Of a stretch of 64,000 bases of DNA, positions 42,815-53,700 are shown one piece after another (position 1 is the stretch's first letter; each line of letters opens with the position of its first letter). The notes beneath the pieces are model-generated. The model did no database searches. It saw nothing but the letters and a program-made list of their open reading frames with translations, and was not told where the DNA came from. The translations under genes were made by a program, and so were the position numbers. The DNA comes from Symsagittifera roscoffensis (lineage: Eukaryota > Xenacoelomorpha > Acoela > Convolutidae), in NCBI RefSeq assembly GCF_963678635.1, contig NC_087070.1:53358750-53422749 (forward strand), written 5' to 3'.

Positions 42815-43400
42815 TGCTAGTCAAATTATGTTGCGCAGTTTCAATGGTGATTTGTTTTCAATGCTTTTGCCTGTTTCAGGAGGAATGGTTCGTGAAAATT
42901 TAAAAAAATTATGGCTGGATTTTTTTTGTCTACCGTTTCATTTTCGGCTAATCGAGCGTCGACCCAAGTTTTTTTTGCCTAAGTTGCTGCTCGGTCGGTG
43001 TTTTAGACTTTATTCAGGTTAATTTTTGAGCCTACTTTTTTGGGAAAAAAGACTTCTTTCTGCTATTCAATATCTTGTTACCCTTGCGATAAGCAAGTGT
43101 ATGCAATCGGGTACTAGACTTTTCCCGTCAGTACTAGACTTTTTTCCCATTCACTCATCTGGACTCCTGTTGGTACTTTGGTTCATAATGAATTCCAGTT
43201 TCTTAGTGTCTCCTACGCACTTAGCCTGGAAGTCGCGATTACGTCTGGGACGGCAAAGCTCCACGGTTCGAATCTGACCGGGACGTGTTTTTTTTAAACC
43301 GAAATTTCCTGTTTCAAATAAAATTGTCTGACTAATATTTTTCTTCTTCTGTTTTGTCGGCTCAGTTGCCTCATCTAAGAATCGTTTATTTTTGCTGTAG
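42815..43400 (+). repeat. Composite dispersed repeat with tRNA-like SINE, family 1, second copy
   Basis: Partner of 40755-41400. The B box GGTTCGAATCT is at 43265-43275; the head is followed by a T-rich tail. Confidence 0.6.
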
Positions 43401-44285
43401 ACAATTATCTTTGTAGTTGTTTTTAGTAATTTAACGTTTTGAGCGAATCGAAATTTGATTCTTACATTTATAATTTTTAAAAGCGTTTAAAACCTTTAAC
43501 TGTGTAAGGTTTTATCTGATTTTGAAATAGGTAGTGATTGCTTTCAATTTTTTATTGGCAGCGTTTATTACTGTTTTCAAACACTCTCATGTTTCTTTTC
43601 GAACATTACATATGTTTCGCCTGTGTCCAATATAATTTAAAAGCTTCGCTATAGCTTGTAGTTCGATATTTGATATCTTGCCTATTAATGCCTTCTTCGG
43701 GGAATGTTTGCGACAGCAGCGAAGCAGAAAAGTGTCACTTACGTTTAGTTTCTTCGTGGTAGAGTCTTCTTCGGCTCTATTATTTACAGTCTCTTCAAAT
43801 TATGGCTGTTTTATGTTTTTTTTAAATCGTGGAGTCCTATCTGGTTGCGGGGCGCCATAAAAAGATTTAGATTCAAGTCGCGATTTTGCGTGTTTTCTAT
43901 ATATATATAATCAACTAGTTATCATATCGTTCCTGGTGTTTTCAAAGCTTAATGGCGTCTTCAGTGAATTTAAATCGGTCTGCCAAAAATGGATGATACC
44001 AAACTGTAATATTAACAAAGGGAGGGAGGGCCTTTGGCTGATGAACGTTTTCAGTTTCTGAGAGAGGCTGAGAGCTCCCCCTAAATTGCTCCGGATCTCG
44101 TTGTTTCATAAACAATGAACAGAATGTTTTTTGCAGCCACTGCAAAAGAGATCTGCAGTTGAAAAAACAACGACTAATTTTCATTTGTTCATTTTTGCAA
44201 TGACTCTTGAGACAATATTTAATAGAACCAGGCCTTTAATAGGCTTTAATTGATACTTAGCAGATAATTGGTCTTTTCAAAAGCT
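43401..44285. other. AT-rich DNA without a gene
   Basis: A short TATATATATATAA run lies at 43902. Minus-strand frame 43942-44184 (80 codons) has no recognised motif and I do not call it. Confidence 0.35.
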
Positions 44286-45400
44286 TTCATGTTTGGCTCG
44301 GTTATTTTATAAACGTAACAATGATTTCTGAGATTTGTACATGCCATCTTGACAAAAGATTTGATAAAAATTGCATGCGATCGAAGAGTGATAGTTTCAA
44401 ACAGAAATTGGAATAAAAAAATTTGGAGGAAAACTTGCAATAGTTAAAATTTTAATCAAAATGCAATTTCGTAGTTGAACACCTGTTTGCACAATCATTT
44501 CTTAGTTTTTTAATGACAATGCGCTATATTGACAAAAGATTTGATAAAAATTGCATGCCATCGAATAGTGATAGTTTCAGAACAGAAATTGAATTAAAAA
44601 AATTTGGAGGAAAACTTGATATAGTTCAAGTTTCAACAAAATGCAATTTCGTATTTGAACACCTGTGTTTGCACAATCATTTCTGAGATTTTAAATGACA
44701 ACATGCCATCTTGACAAAAGATTTGAGAAAAATTACATGCGATCGAACAGTGATAGTTTCAGATTAGAAATTGCAATGAAAAATTTGGAAGAAAACTTGA
44801 AATAATTCAAATTTTAATCAAGATGCAATTTCGTAGTTCAACACCCGTGTTTGCACAATCATTTGTGAGATTTTTAATGACAACATGCCATCTTGACAAA
44901 AGATTTGAGAAAAATTACATGCGATCGAACAGTGATAGTTTCAGAACAGAAATTGGATTAAAAAATTTGGAGGAAAACTTGAAATAGTTCAAATTTTAAA
45001 CAAAATGCAATTTCGTATTTGAACACCTGTTTGCACAATAATTTCTTAGATTTTTTGACAACATGCCATTTTGACAAAAGATTTGATAAAAATTGCATGC
45101 GATCGAACAGTGATAGTTTCAGAACAGAAATTGGAATAAAACATTTGGTAGAAAACTTGAAATAATTCAAATTTTAATCAAAATGCAATTTTGTATTTGA
45201 ACACCTGTGTTTGCAGAATCATTTCTTAGATTTTCAATGACAACATGCCATCTTGACAAAACATTTGATAAAAATTGCAAGCGATCGAACAGTGATATTT
45301 TCAGAACAGAAATTGGAATAAAAACTTTGGAAGAAAACTTGAAATAGTTCAAATTTTAAGCAAAATGTAATTTCGTAGTTGAACACCTGTGTTTGCATCG
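44286..45400. repeat. Tandem array of a ~181-bp unit, about six copies
   Basis: The landmark TTGACAAAAGATTTGA recurs at about 44351, 44531, 44712, 44894, 45073 and 45256, giving spacings of 179-183 bases. Other landmarks (CATGCGATCGAACAGTGATAG, here by its core GCGATCGAACAG; AATTTGGAGGAAAACTTG; TTCGTAGTTGAACACC) keep order in every unit. Units differ by about 5-15 percent. Antisense frames in several units translate alike only because the unit repeats. It has the size of a mono-nucleosomal satellite. Confidence 0.88.
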
Positions 45401-47522
45401 TGTATTTGCATCAGCCTGAGTTTGCATCATCATACAATTTCACCTGGAATGCGTTGATTCGATCTCAAAGAAGAAAAACAGCAAAAACTAAGAGGAAAGC
45501 TTAAATGATAATTGAGAACACTTGGAGAATGATTTAAGAGAAAGAATTGTTGGAAAATTTAAGTATAAAAATCCTCTAAAAGGAAAAAATAGGAAAAAAA
45601 GGCTTGAATTTTAACATTAAATGTAACGAATTAGTTTCAAATTATAATTTTCGAATATTTATTAAAAATTGTTTGATAGTTTAAAAGATACAAAATTATA
45701 CAAAAACGCCGCAAAACAAAGCACAACAGAAGCAACAATTTTATACAGAAAATGAAAAACCAATAACTCTTTTTATTTTCGGAAAACTTAGACAGCAGAG
45801 CCAAACTTTTCAAACAGAACTCAAAGTGCTATTTGTATACGCTAGGAAAGGTAACTACGGAAAAAGATAGTAGAAACGTGTCTTCATGTGATTTCCTCAA
45901 TGCAGTTTAAATTTTTCAAACTTTTCTATATCGACCGAACAAATTGTATCATATTGCGAAATCACATTGAAAATTCAAGCGATGTAAATCACAAATCGAT
46001 ATGATTATCGTCTAATTTTAACCTGCATAAATTTGATGAAAAAAAAAATCGCGAACACTCACAATGTCCTGTATTAATATCCGTTATTGTACTTTAGTAC
46101 GTGTTAATACGCATATATGATATTGAGAGAAAACTTGCTAAAATGTGTACTCCCAGTATCACAGAAACGTTTGCTTGTACAAGTAACCAACAGAAACTTA
46201 AATGGCACACCTTTTTCAGGCAATGAAGTTTGAAACCGAAATCGCATATTACAACTTTATCAAGAACTGAAGGGCGCAAAAATTTTCATAATTTTCCAAG
46301 CTAAAAAATCGTTTAAATTGACTTAACGCAATAATCTGCTCGACAGAAGATAAATTATATCATAACGAAAGGCATGGAAAATCAATCAACTTCGAGAAAC
46401 AAGAATAAATTACAAATTACTGAAAGCATGAAATCCCTGGAAAGAGTAGATAATGAGAAAAGCTGATCTGCTCTAAGTCTACCCTTGAAATTTTTTAAGA
46501 AGCTTTAAATGAGGTATGGTTTTAAACAATCACAAAAATGTAAAATGTTAGTGTGTTTTGGCTCTGCTAAAGAGCAAAAAACTTATCTCTACGGAAATCG
46601 AACCCCACGTGTCGGGCCGATATTGACGCTTGTTTCAGCTAACCCACATGCCTTTATGAAATCAAATAAAATAGAAATTGTTCATACCGAGATCACTATT
46701 TAAAATGTTTTCAAAATTTCCCCCATGTAACCACCTCTTTTTCCATCGCCCCTTACGTACCCCTTAACCGAGAATCTAACCCATGCTCCAGGGATCGGAG
46801 TGTAGTGTGTCACCTTTAGGCTATGAATAATTTGGAGTAAATGAAATTAATTAGTTCATTATGATTAAGAAAATTATGATCCGAAAAATTTCACATAAAT
46901 TGGAAAGTAACGTTTTCTGTTATTTATTAAAGGTTACAAGGTACTAAAATATTTGGACTCAGGTTATTGAAGAGCTTGATAGCTCTGCAGCGTATGGATA
47001 CATTTTTCACAGTAGTACAAAGGTTGTGATTTTCAATAAATTTTGAGGAGCTCTTCTAGTAACGAACTGAGTTTTCAAAAATTAAATCTCACTTAGATAG
47101 GCCTGCGAACGAATGTAATTTTTAAGTTGATCTGAGTACAAACTTAAGCTGTTTGATGATATGTTACGCGAACGCTTGATTTTTTGCTCGAACTATGAAA
47201 ATGTCATCCGAAGCTTCACGTCTTTCACGGAAGTAGTTGATTTTTCTGATGAAAATTAGACTTCGTTTTAGTGAAGTTTAACTTCAGCAACTATAATTGT
47301 GAAGCACATGTGAATTTTAGGGGTAGTTTTCCATTTCAATGTGAATTATTTGTACACTTGGCAAGGTTTATCACAAGTTATTTGCATTCAGCCATTTTTT
47401 GAAAGCCGAATCTGCTTTTATATTTGTTACAGTACGTCTTAATGCGCTACTATTACTATCATCAGTGAATGGAAGCGTTCTTACATCTTAACAGGCTATT
47501 GACATATCATAAATGTAAATTA
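45401..47522. other. AT-rich DNA without a protein gene, with weak tRNA-like sequences
   Basis: On the minus strand, 46565-46645 shows GGGTTAGCTG (A-box-like) followed by GGGGTTCGATTTCC (B-box-like), and 46760-46810 another GGGTTAGATTC. Both look like SINE heads, not tRNA genes. No ORF in this stretch is supported. Confidence 0.35.
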
Positions 47523-48719
47523 GGAACAAGACTGCTCGTATCAGGGCGAAGACCTGAATGTTCCGACTGCCTTTTAAGGTCTATGAAGAAAAAATAACAT
47601 GAAAAAAATAAATGTATAAAAAAAGTAATTAAAATGAAACAAAAAACATGCCAATTAAAGTACAAAGTGACACATTTTGCTCCTAGTAACAAATCAATTA
47701 TGGCAAATAAGCTTCCTTCAACTAATTTGGAACAATTTTAAGACGGATTAAATCTCCGCTTACGCGTTAATAGCGCGGAATATATCGCTCTTTAATTGTC
47801 CCAAATTGGCCAAAATGTCAACCTTTAAACCCCCATAATTTTACAAAAAATAGTCACAGGTGAAATTTTTTTCAAATTTAAGCTCAGGACAACAATACCT
47901 TTTGAATGATATTTTAAAAATTCCGTCAAAAATGGTGAGTTAAAAAGTCGAAATTTGTCTGAAGAAAAAAACACACCCGAGCACAAATTTTTTGTTACTT
48001 TCGTATCGAAAGTCGGAACAATAACAGTTTTCCATGTATTGAGCGCTGTGGCACCAATTTGAGCACACATTCGTATTTCCAGTTTTTGCTTTCTCTCCAA
48101 TTTTGGCTTTCTATAGAAGCACACTAATATCTTACGATATATTACACAATAATTTTTTAAACTCGATATTATAATCCATGGTGTCAAATGCTTTCCTAAG
48201 ATCGCGGGAATAAAATTAAATTTGTTCCGACTTTCTATACGAAAGTAACGGAATATTTGCTCGGGATGGTTTTTTTTTCTTCCGACAATTTTCGACTTTT
48301 TAACTAGCCATTTTTGACGGAATTTTTTAAAAATCATTCAAAAGGTAGTGTTATCCTGCGCTTAAACTTGAAAATATATTTCACCAGTAATCATTTTTCG
48401 TAAAGTTATGGGGGTTTAAAGATTGCCATTTTGGGATAATTAACGCGCGATATAATTCACGCTATTAACGTGTAAGGGGAGATTTAATCCGTCTTAGAAA
48501 TCGTTCCTAATTGGCTGAAAGAAGCTTATTTTGCCATAATTGATTTGTTAGAAGGAGCGAAATCTATTGTTTTGTACTTTATATGGCGTGTGGGGGGATG
48601 GTTTTCAAAGAAAACAAATCAAATTTAATTAAAAAAAGTTTTAATTTTATTTTGTTTCATTTTTTTATGTTGTTTATGTTATTACTGCTCCATAAACCTT
48701 AAAGGCAGTCGGAATGAAT
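47523..48719. repeat. Long inverted-repeat (MITE-like) element
   Basis: The left arm 47557-48020 is the reverse complement, with scattered changes, of the right arm 48225-48716; the spacer is about 200 bases. Landmarks are CCATAATTTTAC / GTAAAGTTATGG and ACTTTCGTATCGAAAGT / ACTTTCTATACGAAAGT next to the spacer, and CCGACTGCC / GGCAGTCGG at the outside. Bases 47523-47556 (ACAAGACTGCTCGTATCAGG) match the end of the single arm at 54700-55087, so they are probably the true element end. The frame 47825-48337 on the minus strand is a by-product of the arms. Confidence 0.85.
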
Positions 48720-49870
48720 ATTTTTAAGTCACCTCGCTGGAGTATCTTGCTTATGAAAAATTTTTTTCGTGATGATTCGCTTCATGAATCAACTTGAACT
48801 AGTCCAAAGTTTTGTTAGCTTGATTAGCTTGCACAGGAAAAATTTCTTATTTTTTTTATGAACTGATTCATTCTAGTTTCATAGCTGGCTTAGGAAAGCT
48901 TAAAATTTTCGCGATTCAATTCGATCTTCAAAATTACTTGAACTATTTGAACTTGTTTAAAATTTAAGTTTTTCGTAGGCAAGACATTCAAGCTATAAAA
49001 TATTTCAAGCTATTTTATACAACGACTAGATTTCGACTAGGTTCCTAAGCAAGGAAACTTTAAACTTGAGTTTTCTGTTTAGGAAACTTTAAACTTGTTC
49101 GAAACCGAGTCGTTGTATCAAATAGCTTGAGATATTTTATAGCTTGGATGTCTTGCCATAAAAAAAACTTTATTTTTTCGTGAACCGATTCGCTTCATGA
49201 AACAACTTGAGTTAATTCAAACTTTTGGTAGCGTGATAATCTTGTCGAAGAAAAACAGTTTTTTGTGAACTGATTCCCTCTATGAAACAACTTCAAACAT
49301 TTCAAAAAATTCATTGATTGAATAGCTTGCAGTGGAAATTTTTTTTTTTTTGCAAAACAATTGGCTCAATGAAATAAATTGAAATAATTCAAAATTTCAT
49401 CACTTGAGTAGCTTGCATAGGAAGTCTTCAAGTTTTCGCGCAACTATTCGGTCTAAGAAACCAATTAGACAAATTCCCATATTCTTCGCTCAATTAGCTC
49501 ACTCAGAAAAATTTCATAAAACGATTCGGTGTAACAACCAACAACTTGAAATATTTCAAGTCAATCGCTTGAATGGCTTCAACAGAAAAGCTTCAGTTTT
49601 TCGCCATCTCATTCCCTTCATGAAATAACTTTTAAATGTTCGTTGCTTGAATAGCTTGCGTACGAAAACTTAAACTTCCTGGAAAAAACGTTTCGGTATA
49701 AAAAAAATTGAAATTTTTTCAAATTTTCATCGCTTGATTAGCTTATTAAGAAAAACTTTCAATTTTTGCGGATTGAATCGCTTCTTGAAATAACTTCATA
49801 ATTGCAAAGTTTCCTAGCTTGAATAGCTTGCTTATAAACACTTGAATAGCTTGATAAGAACAAGAACCAA
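48720..49870. repeat. Degenerate ~83-bp tandem repeat with a 49-bp-stem hairpin
   Basis: GAATAGCTTGC-type landmarks recur near 49325, 49407, 49490, 49568, 49652, 49735 and 49818, each followed by a TTCATGAAATAACTTGAA-like stretch. Inside the array, 48979-49027 and 49108-49156 form an inverted repeat (GCAAGACATTCAAGC / GCTTGGATGTCTTGC at its ends). Strongly diverged and AT-rich. Confidence 0.65.
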
Positions 49871-50590
49871 CTTGTTGCGAGCCTATTGATCCTTGAAGAC
49901 ACGCTTGCCAGTTTTTTTAACTATCTGTTTGCTAAGTTTTTAACGTTGCATTACAAAAGTACTGGAATGCAATACAAAAAAAAAAACCCGTCTTTGGCTT
50001 TAAAATTTAAAGCTGCAATTTTTGTTTAAAATTAGCAAAAGTTAAAGTTATGTATGATTTAATTTAGAATAACTGGAATGGTTGACTTATTTTGGCACAA
50101 TTGCAATAATTGATTGTATTTTGTCCATGTGTCCTTGGCACCTTTTCAGTATGGTTTTTTTTGAATTTCAGTCCGATTGCGCTCCGTTTTCTTAAGTGTT
50201 TATGTCTTTCCTACCAATTTCGTGACTGCAAGTGCGATCAGTGTAGTCATTTCTTGAAGCTTTTTTTTCTGTTTAAGTGGTGGCACTTCAAATTGTGCCA
50301 CGCCCATTTCTTGCAATTTTCTACGATAATATCGTTCTACTGCCCTTGAATTCACCCGTGAAGTTTTTTTCGAATTAGTGAAGAGACGGTCGTTGTCCTT
50401 TTGCTCAATATGTGATTGGTATTTTTAAAAAAATTAAAAAATTGCAAAAAAAAGATCAAGTTTCTTTAAAATTTTTCAGACAATGAGCATGACAAGAAAC
50501 TTGATTATTCCCGACTATGAATAATGTTAGAATTGTTTATGACAAGATTGGTATACATGGGCCACCTAAATGAACTGTCTTCGTGCTATT
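49871..50590. other. DNA upstream of the TOP3A start codon
   Basis: No gene. It must contain the 5' untranslated region and promoter of TOP3A, or an upstream intron, but no TATA-like or initiator sequence stands out from the AT-rich background. The last bases before the ATG (GTGCTATTTAGTGTG) could serve as a splice acceptor. Confidence 0.35.
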
Positions 50591-50597
50591 TAGTGTG

Positions 50598-50737
50598 ATG
50601 TCTATAATCTTGAATGTAGCTGAGAAAAATGACGCAGCTAAGACTATCTCATCAATTCTGAGCAACGGATCTGCTTCTAACAATGCGGGTGCGAGCACCT
50701 ACAACAGAGTTTACCAATTCCACTATGATAATTTCAG
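50598..50737 (+). CDS. TOP3A: TOP3A exon 1
   Basis: 46 codons plus two bases from the first ATG. MSIILNVAEKNDAAKTI opens the TOPRIM domain and YNRVYQFHYDNF matches the conserved following strand. Donor CAG|GTAGGT. It is missed by length-based ORF lists. An upstream exon with a targeting sequence cannot be excluded. Confidence 0.85.
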
Positions 50738-53700
50738 GTAGGTCTGTGCAAACATGTTTCCCCAGAAGATATTTTTCTAAGAACTCGAATGGTCCGTTGG
50801 TGAAGTATCATAATTGAAGACAAAAAATCGAACTTGATGTTTTTTTTGTAGGCTTAAATTCTAGTCGAGAGCTTGACTTTTTGTGCAAACAACTTTTCTT
50901 ACAAAATGTTCTGCTCAGTTTTTGCTGCTGCTCAAGAGATACTAAAATTCTTCAAAATTCAAATGATACTACTTGGTTCATTTGAGTGGTAGTAATCAAT
51001 TTCTTCAAGTATATTTTTATAAAAATAAAATGTAGATTTTTTCGTGCTTCAAGTTTTCGTCGTAATTTTTGGCGGCTGGTTTACCAGTTCTTTTCCAAAG
51101 CATACGTTTATTTTTTTTAATTTTTAATTCAAACAGTTTTTGCTATAATTGAAAATTGTTCTTTAGTTTGTAAATCCACCAAATGTTGATTTTTTTTTGG
51201 TTAAACGGGTTGGGCTTATGTTATATCGGCTAAGTCAACTTATGTTGCGCAGTTTCACGGGGAATTTTTTTGAATGCTTTTGCCTATTTCAAGAGTTCGT
51301 TAAAATTTTGATTACAGTAACATTTTCGGCTTAACGAGGGTCGACCCAAGTTTTTTTAGCCGCTCAGTCTTAATTTTTACAGTATCCATCAGCGTAGTGT
51401 ATTAGTACAAACCGTCTTTTTTTTCTAACCTAACTCTCAAAAGTGTTCATTAAAAGTGTTAACTTCTTTGGTGGCACTTCTGCTAAAATCACGATCTGTA
51501 GCAGTAGAAATTTCATAGCATCTGTTTTTTTTTGCTGTTTTGTGGCTAGTGTTTGTGATTTGTTAAGCGTTCGTGTATGTGTGGTTAGTGCGTGAGTTGT
51601 TATCTCTTGGTCGTAGTAGGTTGCAGTTCGAATCCGAGTCGTATACTAATTCGAGGCTTATTTCTACTTTTTTTTATTGCACTTTATAGAGCTGCTTTTT
51701 GTTGTGTTCTCGCTAGTATTTGCGAAGTGAAGCTTTGCCTCTGTGTAATGCTTGCTAAGGATATTTTTGAACCTCATCCAAGACAAAGTTATGGCCTTTT
51801 TGTATATATATTTTTTCGACTTTTTTCAAGTGTTTTTTCAGCTTAATTTTTCAAACAAATTGACTTTTTTTTTCTTTTGAACATATTGTAGTGCAATGCT
51901 TTAATTGTATCGTAAGTGTTGCAAAGCTGCGCTTCGCCTCTGTGTTGATGTGTCTTTCCCGAACAAATGTTTTGAAAAAATTGAGTTGTTTGAAATAGCT
52001 AGTTCAAAAAAGTCGATGAAAGATGATACTTGCAGACCAAAAGTTTCTGACAACAGTAATTTATGCTCGTGTTTGGAGACGATCAACGCGACAATCTGTT
52101 ACAATAAATGATGTTTGAGAAATGAGTTATACTTATTCTCAAGTAACTTATTCCTCTAAGTAACATTTTTTTAAAACTAATTTAAGGATAACATTTTAAT
52201 GATAATTTCTTTTTGCTGAAATTTGCTAATTATTTGTATAGGTTGTGGTGGTCTGATTACCCTTGCGAGAAGCAAGGGTATTGCAATCGGCTATTAGACT
52301 TTTTCCCCGTAATAATTAACTTTGTTCACAGGACTCATTTCATCTCCTGGACTCCTTCATCTTTTGACATGCTCAATTTCTTGAAAATTCAAATAAAAGT
52401 ACTGTAATTTAAGTAGTAATTAGGTAAAGCCGTTTGAGGTTAAAAATATTTTGTGTAAAAATTCATCTATTTTTTCGGAATTGTGGTTTTCGCCCTAGTT
52501 TCTAGCGGTTCTTTTCCGTTTTTTTTTTTGAAACGCCATTGTTTAAATCTGATAGGGGCTTTTTGGCTTATTTCTTAGAGCATTTGTTTTGTTTCAATTT
52601 AAACAATTATTTTTATTACTATTGAAAGTTCAGTAATTTGTAAATTTACCAAGTCTGATTTTGGGTTTTTTCATTTCTTTTTTAAAATGTTTAAACAGTT
52701 CCTGTTTGATTTATTAAACAGGTATTATGAAAACGTTTTTTTTTTCCAGATGAGATCTGGTTTTTTTTTTTTTTTTTTTTTTTTTGAGACGCTTTTTCGA
52801 AAAATTCGCTTTCCCAAAAAATTACTCGGCAGATTCTCATAAAAGTGGTACCAAGGGATTCAGTAGCGTTTCACCTACCTGCCTGCATGAAATTTAGGGC
52901 AATTTTTACCCTACCCCACCCCCTACGGTCTTAGAAAAGCTTCACAACTCGGTACTTTTTTCAGTTTTTGCCCATTTTTTCGGAAATTTTCGATTTCCTC
53001 AAAAAAAAACTACCCGTCCAGATTTGGGATTAAGGGTTTAATCGATAGACCAGGTTGTAGGAAACTCCCATGCACAAGCGGCTGGTCCCTAATTTGCTTA
53101 GGGGAAGAGCTATAGACTTAGGAAAAGTCACTTTTTTGATTTTTTTGCCTATTTTTTCGGAAATTATCGATTTCCTCAAAAACTACCCATCCAGATTTGG
53201 GATTAAGGGTTTAATCGATAGACCAGGTTGTAGGAAACTCCCCTGCCCAAGCGGCTGGTCCTTAATTTGTCTCGGGGAAGAGCTGTACACTTAGGAAAAG
53301 TTTTTTTAAAAGTTTTTTGGCATTGGAACAAAGGTTCAATATACTTATTGTGTGTATTTTTTAGACAATGGAATCCGCTATGCTTACGTTTTCATCAAAA
53401 ATTTGTATAACGTTTTTTCTGAAATAACCAAACAGGTCTCTCCAGCTTCCAGCTGGGCCCCTATTGTCTAGGGAAACACCTATGGACTTGAAAAGTTCCC
53501 TTATGAAAACTTTTTACCAAAGCGTTACCAATGAATGCATAAGCTTCTCTTTCACTTTTTTTGCGTAGGAAGGGCGCTATCGACTTGAGAAACCTAAAAT
53601 TTTAAAACAATTTTAAAATAATCAATATTAAAATAATCAAACAGGTCTTTCCAGCTTTCAGCTGGGCCCCCTAGTTTCAGTTTATGTTTTATCGGCTTAG

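Noticed and set aside
44246-45352. Three antisense ORFs with similar translations, suggesting a repeat protein
   Set aside because: They are the same frame of a 181-bp tandem repeat; different units shift or stop the frame, so it is not maintained as coding.
44286-45400. CRISPR-like array
   Set aside because: Units are contiguous 181-bp repeats without spacers, in a eukaryotic context.
47825-48337. 170-codon minus-strand ORF
   Set aside because: It spans both arms and the spacer of a long inverted repeat; the reading frame is a by-product of the repeat and has no domain.
52740-52790. Long poly-T run as a processed-pseudogene tail
   Set aside because: I see no gene-derived sequence next to it on either strand; simple homopolymer or an old retroposon tail.
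53070-53294. 74-codon + ORF with an internal repeat
   Set aside because: The protein repeat mirrors a two-copy 174-bp DNA repeat in a TOP3A intron; no sign of coding.
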